Shown here piece by piece: positions 1-8,319 of a stretch of DNA of 21,089 nt. The notes below the pieces were generated by a model. It worked only from the letters and a program-made list of their open reading frames with translations. It made no database searches and was not told the origin of the DNA. Positions within the stretch are counted from its first letter, which is position 1. Each line of letters opens with the position of its first letter. Source of the DNA: DATKEH01 sp035546355 (GTDB lineage Bacteria > Acidobacteriota > Thermoanaerobaculia > Multivoradales > JAIOJS01); contig DATKEH010000248.1 of assembly GCA_035546355.1 (NCBI GenBank), positions 1 to 21,089 on the forward strand, given 5' to 3'. The translations under genes were made by a program, and so were the position numbers.

Positions 1-583
1 CGGCGGCGAGCCGCGGGTAGAGCTCGGTGAACGCCGTGGCGTACTCGCCGCCGTAGCTCGGCGGGATGCGCATGCCGACCAGCAGCACCGGCACGCCGGC
101 GGCGCGGGCCTGCTCGACGATGGCGCGCAGGTTGGCCTCGACCCCGGCGATGGGCTGGCCGCGCAAGGCGTCGTTGGCCCCCAGCTCGACCACCAGCAGG
201 TCGGGCTCCTGGCGCAGCAGCCAGGGCACGCGGCGCAGCCCGCCGGCCGTGGTGTCGCCGCTGACGCCGGCGTTGACCGCGTCGATGGGTCTGCCGCGTT
301 CGCCCAGCAGGCGCTCGAGCCGCGCCGGGAAGGCCTGCTCCGCGGCCAGCCCCAGCCCGGCGGTCAGGCTGTCGCCGAGGAACACCACGCGCGGCGCTTC
401 GCGGGCCGGGGCCGGTGGCGCCGGTGCCGCGGGCCGTGCCGCCGCGGCGCCCTCGGGCGCGGTCGGCGCCGGCCCCGCATCGTTCGTGGCTGGCGCCTCG
501 CCCGCCGCGGAGGGCTGCGGAGACGACCGCTCGCTGCCGTTGCAGGCGGCGCAGCCGAGCGCCGCCGCGAGTAGCAGTGGCAA
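1..583 (-). CDS. TesA-like SGNH/GDSL arylesterase, lipoprotein-like N-terminus (partial, 3' end off the window)
   Basis: Hydrolase of the SGNH family (TesA/arylesterase type), which cleaves ester or thioester bonds, usually in the periplasm. The visible 194 codons show a hydrophobic leader ending in a cysteine-containing segment (ALGCAAC), then a Pro/Ala-rich linker of about 40 residues. The block I motif FLGDSLTAG (nucleophile Ser) and the block III motif ELGANDALRG follow, then a stretch ending VGMRIPPSYGGEY, which is typical of TesA relatives. The C-terminal Asp/His pair lies beyond the edge. No ATG or GTG is available near the 5' end. A TTG at 583 gives a sensible signal peptide; a CTG overlapping the mazG stop at 614-616 is an alternative. 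The gene directly follows mazG, so the two are probably co-transcribed. Family assignment is firm; substrate and exact start are not. Confidence 0.85.
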   Translation of the reverse strand, partial: MPLLLAAALGCAACNGSERSSPQPSAAGEAPATNDAGPAPTAPEGAAAARPAAPAPPAPAREAPRVVFLGDSLTAGLGLAAEQAFPARLERLLGERGRPIDAVNAGVSGDTTAGGLRRVPWLLRQEPDLLVVELGANDALRGQPIAGVEANLRAIVEQARAAGVPVLLVGMRIPPSYGGEYATAFTELYPRLAA

Positions 584-612
584 CGCCCGGGCGGCCCACC
601 GCCGCGCCGCCG

Positions 613-1440
613 TCAGGCCTCCTCCTCGGGGGAGGGACCGGGGCCCGAAGCCTCCTCCGCCTTGGCTCCTTGCCAGAGCTCTTCCAGCCGGTCCAGCGTC
701 ACCTCGCCGAGGCGCTGGCCAGCCGCCGTCAGCCGCGCCTCGATGCGGGCGAAGCGGCGCCGGAACTTGTCGTTGGCGGCGGCCAGCGCCGCCTCGGGCT
801 CGATCTCCAGCTGCCGTGCCAGGCTCGCCAGCGCGAACAGCAGATCGCCCATCTCCTCCCCCAGGCGGGCGTCGTCGCGGCCGGCCGCGGGCATCTCCGC
901 CTCGAGCTCGCCCAGCTCCTCGTGCACCTTGGCGAGGACGGCGGCGGCATCCGGCCAGTCGAAGCCCACGCCGGCCGCCTTCTGCGACAGCCGGTAGGCG
1001 CCCAGCAACGCGGGCAGGGATCGCGGTACGCCGCCGAGGAGGCCGCCCGGAGCGCTGCCCACCTTGCGCCGTTCCCAGGCCCGCTGCACCGCTGCGGCGT
1101 CGGCGAGCTCCTCGCCTGCGAAGACGTGGGGGTGGCGGGCGACCATCTTGTCGCCGGCGGCGCGCAGCACCCCGGCGGCGTCCAGCGTTCCCCGTTCCTC
1201 GCCCAGGGCGACGAGGAACGCGGCCTGGAACAGGAGGTCCCCCAGCTCCTCGGCGATCTGCGGCCAGTCGCCGGCGTCGAGCGCCGCGGCGGCCTCGTGA
1301 GCTTCCTCCAGCAGGTAGCCGCGAGCGTCGGCCAGCCGCTGCTGGCGGTCCCACGGGCAGCCGTCGGGCGCCCGCAACCGGTGCACCAGGTCGACGAGGG
1401 CACGGAAGCCGTCTGCGGCGCCGGGGAGCGTCACGCCCAA
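613..1440 (-). CDS. mazG: Nucleoside triphosphate pyrophosphohydrolase MazG
   Basis: MazG hydrolyses (d)NTPs to monophosphate and pyrophosphate, clearing aberrant nucleotides; in E. coli it also modulates ppGpp. The 275-residue product is full length with two MazG repeats. The first has RLRAPDGCPWDRQQ near residue 22, the metal-binding EE..E at 45-49 and EELGD at 64-68. The second has EELGE at 174-178 and EEMGD at 195-199, so both domains keep their Mg-binding acidic residues. HPHVF near residue 103 and the DKFRRRF motif near 224 are also family hallmarks. The start is TTG at 1440 or an in-frame GTG at 1434; neither has a strong Shine-Dalgarno sequence. The Pro/Glu-rich tail is not conserved in the family. 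The stop overlaps or abuts the esterase reading frame downstream. Confidence 0.95.
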   Translation of the reverse strand: MGVTLPGAADGFRALVDLVHRLRAPDGCPWDRQQRLADARGYLLEEAHEAAAALDAGDWPQIAEELGDLLFQAAFLVALGEERGTLDAAGVLRAAGDKMVARHPHVFAGEELADAAAVQRAWERRKVGSAPGGLLGGVPRSLPALLGAYRLSQKAAGVGFDWPDAAAVLAKVHEELGELEAEMPAAGRDDARLGEEMGDLLFALASLARQLEIEPEAALAAANDKFRRRFARIEARLTAAGQRLGEVTLDRLEELWQGAKAEEASGPGPSPEEEA

Positions 1441-1459
1441 CCCGAGGCCCGGGGCGATG

Positions 1460-1475
1460 CCGCCAGAGGTGGCGG
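1460..1475 (-). other. Stem-loop in the mazG leader
   Basis: Perfect 6-bp inverted repeat (CCGCCA / TGGCGG) with a 4-nt loop, lying 20-35 nt upstream of the mazG start. It would form in the leader RNA if transcription starts near 1536. Function unknown. Confidence 0.3.
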
Positions 1476-1513
1476 AGAGATGGCGAGGTGGCAGGGGGAC
1501 ATGACGCAGTCAC

Positions 1514-1531
1514 GCCTCGGCCTTCCGAGGC
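1514..1531. other. Stem-loop between divergent mazG and the DUF1844 gene
   Basis: Perfect 7-bp inverted repeat GCCTCGG / CCGAGGC with a 4-nt loop. It lies just downstream of the predicted mazG transcription start. No T-tract follows on either strand, so a classical terminator is unlikely. Confidence 0.35.
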
Positions 1532-1542
1532 AGAGCGCGGTT

Positions 1543-1548
1543 AGCTTA
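1543..1548 (-). promoter_or_regulatory. Possible -10 box for mazG-esterase
   Basis: TAAGCT on the minus strand is the only TAnnnT box I see in the divergent gap for this direction. It predicts a start near 1536 and a leader of roughly 96 nt that contains both stem-loops. No extended TGn and no clear -35. Confidence 0.35.
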
Positions 1549-1570
1549 CCCTCGCCGGCACGATCCCCTT

Positions 1571-1579
1571 TGGTACCAT
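1571..1579 (+). promoter_or_regulatory. Extended -10 promoter for the DUF1844-TPR operon
   Basis: TGG-TACCAT, an extended -10 box. The predicted start is near 1586, which leaves an 18-nt leader carrying the GAGGAG ribosome site at 1591-1596 ahead of the TTG start at 1604. No -35 hexamer is evident. Confidence 0.6.
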
Positions 1580-1603
1580 GGAGCCACTACGAGGAGCGCA
1601 CAT

Positions 1604-2071
1604 TTGAACGAGGAAGACAGGGAGCTCAAGGTCACCGACAAGCGGATGTTCACTGCCGAGGGGGAGCTGCGGGAGGAGTATCGCCACGTGGTGGAGCGGG
1701 AGCCAGGGCCCGCGACGCGCGAGCCAGCGGCCCCCGCCGCGCCGCCGCCCCAGGAGCCCCGGGGCGAGCCGCCGCCGCAGCTTGCGGGCGGATCGCCGCT
1801 GCTGGAGATCCCGGGAACGCCGCCGGGGATGCGCGAGACCAGCTTCTACGACCTGGTGGCGATGCTGGCCGAGCCGGTGGCGATCTACCTCGGGGACGCC
1901 CAACTCCCCGACGGCGGCAGCGCCGAGAATCTGGAGATGGCGCGCCTGCACATCGACCTGATCGACGTGTTGCGCGAGAAGACGGCAGGCAACCTCTCCG
2001 CCCAGGAGTCGGCGGTTCTCGAGGACGTGCTGTACCGGCTTCGGATGCGCTATGTCCAGAAGCGGGGGTGA
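1604..2071 (+). CDS. DUF1844 domain protein
   Basis: The 155-residue product carries a DUF1844 domain, a family of unknown function common in Acidobacteriota and deltaproteobacterial relatives. The N-terminal half is charged, then Pro/Ala-rich and probably disordered (about residues 35-75). The conserved C-terminal part (about 80-150) includes SFYDLVAMLAEPVAIYLGD and a segment with ARLHIDLIDVLREKTAGNL, both characteristic of the family, and ends in a helix with LEDVLYRLRMRYV. The TTG start is chosen because GAGGAG lies 7 nt upstream and because the predicted promoter lies just before it. The last 20 nt overlap the next gene, which implies translational coupling to the TPR membrane protein. 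No enzymatic motif is visible; role unknown. Confidence 0.88.
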   Translation: MNEEDRELKVTDKRMFTAEGELREEYRHVVEREPGPATREPAAPAAPPPQEPRGEPPPQLAGGSPLLEIPGTPPGMRETSFYDLVAMLAEPVAIYLGDAQLPDGGSAENLEMARLHIDLIDVLREKTAGNLSAQESAVLEDVLYRLRMRYVQKRG

Positions 2072-3833
2072 AGGCGGCCGGCCGTCCGGGGCCGGCGTCC
2101 GGCGCGGCGCGTTCGCGGCGCTGGCGCTGGTGCTGGCGCTGGCGCTGGCGGCGGCGCCCGCCTGGCCGCAGGTAGAGCCGCAGCCCCTGACCGGCATCGA
2201 GCTGACGCGGCCGGTCAACCAGGCGCTGCTGCAGCTGCAGGAGGACTGGCTGCAGTGGATGAGTGCCTTCTACCAGAACAACCCCCAGGGGGCGCAGCAG
2301 CAGGTCGCAGACCTGCGCGCCACTCTCGAGGTGGTCGGGATGAGCCGCCTGCCCGATCTGAGCGTCGCCGCTACCGTACGGGCCGTGGAGTCGGCGCGGC
2401 AGGGAAACTTCGAGCGCGCCGCGTGGGGCCTGGCGGCGGCCGACGCGCTCGACCCCGGCCGCCCCGACGTCGACTTCGGGCGCGCCATCCTGGCCTGGGA
2501 GCGGGGCAGTTACGTGCAGGCCGGCTGGTACCACCTCGTCGGCTACGCCCGGCTGCTCGCCCAGCCCGAGCACCGGCGCCTGTGGCTGGCCAACGCGGTG
2601 CTGGGCGCACTGGCCGTCGTGCTGCTGGCCGGGGCGGGTTTCGTAGTCGTCCAGTTGGCGACCAAGGGGGGGCAGCTCTACCGCGGGTTCGCCGCCGCCT
2701 TCGGCCGCCGGCTGCCGGCGCCGGTGGGCCATCTGCTGGCCCTGCTGGTGCTGCTCTGGCCGCTCGCCGTGCCGGACGGGCTGGTCTGGGCTCTGCTGTA
2801 CTGGTCGGTGCTGCTGTGGGGCTACGCCTCGGTCAGCGAGCGCGTCGTCCTGGCGTTGGTCTGGGTCGCGGCAGGGGCCGCGCCCTGGGTGGTGTCCACC
2901 CAGCAGCAGCAGCTGGCGATCACCCTGTCCCCGCCGGGACGGGCGCTGGGAGCCCTCGAGAGCGGGCGGCTGTACGGGGGGCTGTTCAGCGACCTCGGCG
3001 TGCTGCGCACGCTGCTGCCCAATAGCTCCACCGTGCGCGAGCTGGTCGGCGACGTCCATCGCAGGCTCGGGCAGTGGGAGGAGGCCCGGGCGCGGTATGC
3101 GAAGGTGGTCGAGGCGGAGCCGGAGAACGTGACGGCGCTGATCAACCTGGGCGCCTACTACTTCCGCAAGGGGGATTTCGGCAATGCCGTCCAGCTCTTC
3201 CAGCGGGCCGCCGCCGCCGACCCGGCGAGCGCGGCAGCGTACTACAACCTGAGCCAGGCGTACTCCGAGTCCTACCTGTTCAACGAGCAACGCCGCGCGC
3301 TCTGGCAGGCGCGCGCAGTGGGCGAGGCGCGCGTCAGCCACTGGATCCAGAACCCGCGCGCCGACCGGGTGGTGACGTTCGACGGCGGCATCGCTCGAGG
3401 GCGGCAGATCCGCCGCGAGCTGGCTCTCTCGTGGCGCAAGGAACAATCCGACGAGCCCGACCTCCGCCGCCACGCGCCGCTGGCGCTGCCGGTGGTGGCC
3501 CTGCTGCTCGCCCTCGCTTTTCAGCGGCTGCGGCCGATCTCGCCCGGCGGCGATGCGGCATTGGGGGCGGTCGAGCGGACGGGTCCACTCGCCCGTCTGG
3601 CGCGGGTGGCGCTTCCGGGGCTGGCTGCTGCCGAGGAGGGCAAGGGGGGCCGTGCCTACGGCGCCCTGTTGGTGCTCGCCGCCCTGGTGCTGATCCTGGC
3701 CCCGGACCGCCTCGGCTACTCGCTACCACTCGGCTTCGACCCCGGCGATGCGGTGCCGGTCGCCGTCGCCGTTGCCGGTCTGGTGGCGTTCTTCGCGGCA
3801 CGGCTGTGGTGGGACGTCAAGCGCTACCTGTAG
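2052..3833 (+). CDS. Multi-pass membrane protein with periplasmic/cytosolic TPR repeats
   Basis: The 593-residue product has a signal-like hydrophobic segment at about 20-38 (Ala/Leu-rich, ending AWPQ), then a helical soluble region (45-175) with a TPR-like unit near 107-150. Membrane segments follow at about 183-203, 225-240, 244-260 and 266-282. Canonical TPR units lie near 325-358, 359-392 and 393-425, and further membrane segments at about 476-492, 536-550 and 566-583. TPRs mediate protein-protein contact; the layout resembles acidobacterial or myxobacterial envelope TPR proteins of unknown role. The ATG at 2052 lies inside the preceding gene and gives a plausible signal peptide. A (GGCGCT)-like tandem repeat near 2117-2150 encodes the Ala/Leu leader. 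Function is not recognisable; its coupling to the DUF1844 gene suggests a shared envelope process. Confidence 0.85.
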   Translation: MSRSGGEGGRPSGAGVRRGAFAALALVLALALAAAPAWPQVEPQPLTGIELTRPVNQALLQLQEDWLQWMSAFYQNNPQGAQQQVADLRATLEVVGMSRLPDLSVAATVRAVESARQGNFERAAWGLAAADALDPGRPDVDFGRAILAWERGSYVQAGWYHLVGYARLLAQPEHRRLWLANAVLGALAVVLLAGAGFVVVQLATKGGQLYRGFAAAFGRRLPAPVGHLLALLVLLWPLAVPDGLVWALLYWSVLLWGYASVSERVVLALVWVAAGAAPWVVSTQQQQLAITLSPPGRALGALESGRLYGGLFSDLGVLRTLLPNSSTVRELVGDVHRRLGQWEEARARYAKVVEAEPENVTALINLGAYYFRKGDFGNAVQLFQRAAAADPASAAAYYNLSQAYSESYLFNEQRRALWQARAVGEARVSHWIQNPRADRVVTFDGGIARGRQIRRELALSWRKEQSDEPDLRRHAPLALPVVALLLALAFQRLRPISPGGDAALGAVERTGPLARLARVALPGLAAAEEGKGGRAYGALLVLAALVLILAPDRLGYSLPLGFDPGDAVPVAVAVAGLVAFFAARLWWDVKRYL

Positions 3834-3867
3834 TCGCCGGAGGGCGCAGGGGCGGCTCCCCCCCGGC

Positions 3868-3876
3868 TGCTAGACT
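3868..3876 (+). promoter_or_regulatory. Extended -10 promoter for the DUF4388 gene
   Basis: TGC-TAGACT within the 59-nt gap after the TPR gene. The predicted start is near 3883, giving a leader of only about 10 nt without a Shine-Dalgarno sequence. Confidence 0.58.
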
Positions 3877-3892
3877 GCTGGCCTATCCGCCC

Positions 3893-5317
3893 ATGGCCAT
3901 CGAAGGCAGTCTCGACGTCTTTCATCTGCCGGAGATCCTGCAGATGGTCTCCATGCAGAAGAGGACCGGCATCCTCACGGTCCAGGGCGAGAACGACATC
4001 GTCGCGGTTTCCTTCAAGGCCGGCCAGGTGGTCGCCGCCGACGCCCTGAATCAGACGGTCGAGGACGGGCTGGGGCAGGTGCTGGCGAGCCAGGGGCTGG
4101 TGAGCCCGCACGATTTCTCGGCGGTCGTCGCCGAGCACGAGCGGGCCGGCAGGCGTCTGCTCGATGTCCTGCTCGAACGCGGGCTGGTGGACCGCGGGCA
4201 GCTCCTCGACGCCCTGCGGCTGCAGACCTATCGGCTGCTCCTGCAGTTGCTGCGTTGGGAGCAGGGGGAGTTCAAGTTCTACGCCGGCGACGAGGTGGCG
4301 TACGAGGAGGGCTTCTACGCCATCTCGGTCGAGGAGCTGCTGATCCGCTCGGTGGCCGACCTGGGGGAGGAGGGGATCGGGCTGCCGAGCGCCGACGCCG
4401 TCTACGAGCGGGCCGCCGGCGGCCCCCCGATCCGCTTCGTCGGCGAGGACGGCGAGGGGTCGCTGGTCGACAGCGGCGCGGTATGGCTCGCTCCGGAGGA
4501 GCGCCAGCTGCTCGAGAGCCTCGACGGGCGCCGCACGGCTGCCCAGATCGCCGCCGGGACGAGCCTCGGCGAGTATCAGGTGCTGTTCTCCCTCTACCGC
4601 CTGCTGCGCGCCGGCTCGGTGCGTCAGGTCCAAGCCGCTCGGGCGGCGGCGTCCGCCCGGGTCCCGGCCCCGGCCGCGGGAGCAGCGCCGGTGCCCATCG
4701 GCACGCCGGCAGCGGGGCCGCAGCGGGTGGTGGCGATGGCATCGAGGGGCGCCGCCGCCCTGGCGCCGAACGAGGCGCTGGACGTCGCCGACGTGGGGGC
4801 GGTGGAGAGCGAGTCGGCGGCCCCCGACGGCGCGGCGCCGGTCCGGACCCGCGCGGTGCCCGCCTCCTGGGCCGCATCGCTGACCGCGGCCCTCGCTCTG
4901 GTGGCCGGGACGGCGGCATTCGCCCTCGCCTGGCAGGCGCCGTGGCGGGTCCTGCTCCCCTTCCGCTGGCAGGAGGAGGTGCGGGAGGTCTTCGCGCACC
5001 ACCAGCGCCAGGCTCAGTTCCAGCACCTCGACAAGGCGGCCCGCACCTACTTCCTCCTCGAAGGGCACTACCCCGACGAGCTGCGGGAGCTGGCCGAGAT
5101 GTCGCTGCTCTCGTCCCGCGAGCTCCGCGACCCACGGGGCCGCCGCCTGGCCTACTCCCATCAGGACGTGAGCTACCAGATCACGCCGGTGGCGGCGGGC
5201 GCGCCGCTCGAGGAGCTCGGCGTCCGCGAGTCGATCGTCGGGGACTTCCTGCTCGATCCCGAGTTCCTGCAGCTGACCGGCGGCCCGGAGACGGCGCCCC
5301 TGGTGCTGCTCGACTAG
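3893..5317 (+). CDS. DUF4388 (PATAN-like) protein with winged-helix-like region, one TM span and pseudopilin-like C-terminus
   Basis: The 474-residue product opens with a DUF4388 domain (about 1-155: GSLDVFHLPEILQMVSMQK, GILTV, then a helical region with LRWEQGEFKFYAGDEV). In related proteins this domain is linked to two-component and gliding or motility regulation. Residues 198-245 (APEERQLLESLDGRRTAAQI...) look like a small winged-helix-like fold. A Pro/Ala linker (250-322) leads to one membrane span at 326-347. The C-terminal part (about 360-474), with AARTYFLLEGHYPDELREL, a predicted helix and LRDPRGRRLAYS, resembles the globular part of GspG/PulG-type pseudopilins (length, YP and DP-G motifs). 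The ATG at 3893 immediately precedes the conserved IEGSL start. Domain calls are by eye; the overall role, perhaps a membrane-tethered assembly or signalling adaptor, is inference. Confidence 0.85.
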   Translation: MAIEGSLDVFHLPEILQMVSMQKRTGILTVQGENDIVAVSFKAGQVVAADALNQTVEDGLGQVLASQGLVSPHDFSAVVAEHERAGRRLLDVLLERGLVDRGQLLDALRLQTYRLLLQLLRWEQGEFKFYAGDEVAYEEGFYAISVEELLIRSVADLGEEGIGLPSADAVYERAAGGPPIRFVGEDGEGSLVDSGAVWLAPEERQLLESLDGRRTAAQIAAGTSLGEYQVLFSLYRLLRAGSVRQVQAARAAASARVPAPAAGAAPVPIGTPAAGPQRVVAMASRGAAALAPNEALDVADVGAVESESAAPDGAAPVRTRAVPASWAASLTAALALVAGTAAFALAWQAPWRVLLPFRWQEEVREVFAHHQRQAQFQHLDKAARTYFLLEGHYPDELRELAEMSLLSSRELRDPRGRRLAYSHQDVSYQITPVAAGAPLEELGVRESIVGDFLLDPEFLQLTGGPETAPLVLLD

Positions 5318-5325
5318 CCGCCACG

Positions 5326-5350
5326 GGCGGCCGCTTCGCCTGCGGCGGCC
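5326..5350 (+). terminator. Possible terminator hairpin after the DUF4388 gene
   Basis: Inverted repeat of 9 bp with one G/G mismatch (GGCGGCCGC / GCGGCGGCC) and a 7-nt loop, starting 9 nt after the stop codon. No T-tract follows, so the call rests on position and stem strength only. Confidence 0.35.
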
Positions 5351-5388
5351 GTCGTGCGCGCGGGCGGCGGCCTGGGCCCGGGAATAAA

Positions 5389-5408
5389 TTTGAGTGGACG
5401 AATGTAAG
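5389..5408 (+). promoter_or_regulatory. Candidate HspR operator, copy 1 (HAIR-like)
   Basis: 20-bp element TTTGA-N11-TAAG whose outer arms form an imperfect inverted repeat resembling half-sites of HAIR (CTTGAGT-N7-ACTCAAG), the known operator of HspR repressors. TTTGAGT matches one HAIR arm at 6 of 7 positions; the other arm is degraded. The same element recurs 41 bp downstream. Confidence 0.4.
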
Positions 5409-5429
5409 ATGCCGTGGGCCTCGGACATT

Positions 5430-5449
5430 TTTGATGGCCGCGCACTAAG
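5430..5449 (+). promoter_or_regulatory. Candidate HspR operator, copy 2 (HAIR-like)
   Basis: Second TTTGA-N11-TAAG element, ending 5 nt before the extended -10 unit of dnaK. Both copies continue with AT (TAAGAT), and GTGG follows a few nt later. A repressor bound here would overlap the -35 region. Confidence 0.4.
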
Positions 5450-5454
5450 ATATG

Positions 5455-5463
5455 TGGTAGAAT
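5455..5463 (+). promoter_or_regulatory. Extended -10 promoter of the dnaK operon
   Basis: TGG-TAGAAT at the end of an unusually A/T-rich stretch (about 5381-5463). The predicted start near 5470 gives a 37-nt leader with a strong AAGGAGG at 5493-5499. No sigma-32 type CCCCAT box and no CIRCE element is present. Confidence 0.62.
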
Positions 5464-5506
5464 CCCAAGGGATGCGATGGAAGGACCCGGTCAAGGAGGA
5501 GCGATC

Positions 5507-7438
<1,932 letters not shown>

Positions 7439-7439
7439 C

Positions 7440-7883
7440 GTGCCGCAGCGGCGGCGGCGATCGTGGAGCGAGCTGGCGCGACTGCAGGAGCGGCTCAACC
7501 AGCTCCTCGAGCAGGCGGTCCTGGGGGCCGAGCCCGAGCTCGACCGGGACGGCAGCGCCACCTGGCGGCCGCCGCTCGACCTGATCGAGACGCCGGACGA
7601 GCTGGTCGTCTACGTCGAGCTGCCCGGCGTCCGCCGCGATCAGGTGCAGCTGCAGGCCGACGGCCGACTGCTCGAGCTGTCGGGGCGGCGCGAGCCGCAC
7701 GAGGGGGACCACTCCTATCTCCGGCTGGAAGGCTGCTACGGCGCCTTCCGCCGGCGCCTCGAGCTGCCGGCCGTGGTCGACGCCTCGCACGTCGAGGCGA
7801 CGCTGCGCCGTGGGCTGCTCGAAGTACGGCTGCCCAAGCAGCAGTCGGCCCGGGGCGCGGCGATCCCGATCGGCGAGGACTGA
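7440..7883 (+). CDS. Small heat shock protein, Hsp20/alpha-crystallin family
   Basis: ATP-independent holdase that keeps denaturing proteins refoldable, typically for DnaK. The 147-residue product has a short Arg-rich N-terminus (PQRRRRSWSEL) and an amphipathic helix. The alpha-crystallin domain spans about 44-134 (WRPPLDLIETPDELVVYVEL, GVRRDQVQL, and the signature A/TLRRGLLEVRLPK near 120-133). A C-terminal IPI at 142-144 is the I-x-I motif that docks in neighbouring subunits. The GTG start lies 1 nt after the dnaK stop, with GAGGGGA about 10 nt upstream. Its place between dnaK and a HspR-like repressor indicates joint heat-shock control. Confidence 0.95.
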   Translation: MPQRRRRSWSELARLQERLNQLLEQAVLGAEPELDRDGSATWRPPLDLIETPDELVVYVELPGVRRDQVQLQADGRLLELSGRREPHEGDHSYLRLEGCYGAFRRRLELPAVVDASHVEATLRRGLLEVRLPKQQSARGAAIPIGED

Positions 7884-7885
7884 GC

Positions 7886-8272
7886 ATGGCGAAGCGCGAA
7901 CGCCGGCAGCGCCGCAAGTACGTGATGATCAGCACGGTCGCCGAGCGCTTCGACATCCACCCCCAGACCCTGCGCCTGTACGAGCGCGAGGGGCTGCTGA
8001 CGCCGGCCCGCAGCGCCGGCAACACGCGGCTGTACGACGAGGAGTCGCTGCGCCGCCTGGAGACCATCCTGTTCCTGACTCGCGAGCTCGGCGTCAACCT
8101 GGCCGGCGTCGAGGTCGTCCTCACGCTCCGCCAACAGCTCGAGCAGATGCAGCGGGAGATGGATCGCTTGCTGGCAGCGGTCCAACAGCAGGTGCGCGAC
8201 CAGCGCAGCGGCGTGCGCCGCGAGCACGCCCTGGTGCGGCTCGAGGGCGGTCCGCTGCGGCGCATCGGCTAG
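7886..8272 (+). CDS. hspR: HspR-like MerR-family heat-shock repressor
   Basis: 128-residue regulator with a MerR-type winged helix-turn-helix at about 12-80: ISTVAERFDIHPQTLRLYER, EGLLTPARSAGNTRLYDEE, and FLTRELGVNLAGVEVVLTLR. The sequences HPQTLRLYEREGLL and GVNLAGVEVVL are the HspR pattern rather than that of metal- or drug-sensing MerR proteins. A coiled-coil helix (about 80-105) and a short basic tail follow. In actinobacteria and epsilonproteobacteria, HspR represses the dnaK operon by binding HAIR sequences, with DnaK acting as co-repressor. The gene starts 2 nt after hsp20 ends, with GAGG upstream, making it the last gene of the dnaK-hsp20-hspR operon and a candidate autoregulator through the elements at 5389-5449. 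Operator match is inference. Confidence 0.88.
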   Translation: MAKRERRQRRKYVMISTVAERFDIHPQTLRLYEREGLLTPARSAGNTRLYDEESLRRLETILFLTRELGVNLAGVEVVLTLRQQLEQMQREMDRLLAAVQQQVRDQRSGVRREHALVRLEGGPLRRIG

Positions 8273-8303
8273 GAGCCGGCCGCGGCGCCGGGACGCGAGG
8301 CGG

Positions 8304-8312
8304 TGCTACCAT
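8304..8312 (+). promoter_or_regulatory. Extended -10 promoter for the DnaC-like gene (leaderless)
   Basis: TGC-TACCAT ending 7 nt before the ATG at 8320. A start 7 nt past the box would fall at 8319-8320, so the mRNA is probably leaderless; no Shine-Dalgarno sequence is present. Confidence 0.62.
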
Positions 8313-8319
8313 CGTCGCG

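Noticed and set aside
1578..1607. Nine-codon ATG leader peptide whose TGA overlaps the TTG start of the DUF1844 gene
   Set aside because: The ATG overlaps the predicted -10 box and lies upstream of the predicted transcription start, so it would not be in the mRNA.
2110..2155. GGCGCT-like tandem repeat as a microsatellite
   Set aside because: It simply encodes the Ala/Leu-rich signal segment of the TPR protein in GC-biased codons.
5381..5463. Possible CIRCE or sigma-32 heat-shock promoter upstream of dnaK
   Set aside because: No TTAGCACTC-N9-GAGTGCTAA and no CCCCAT -10. The A/T-rich repeats fit a HAIR-like element better.
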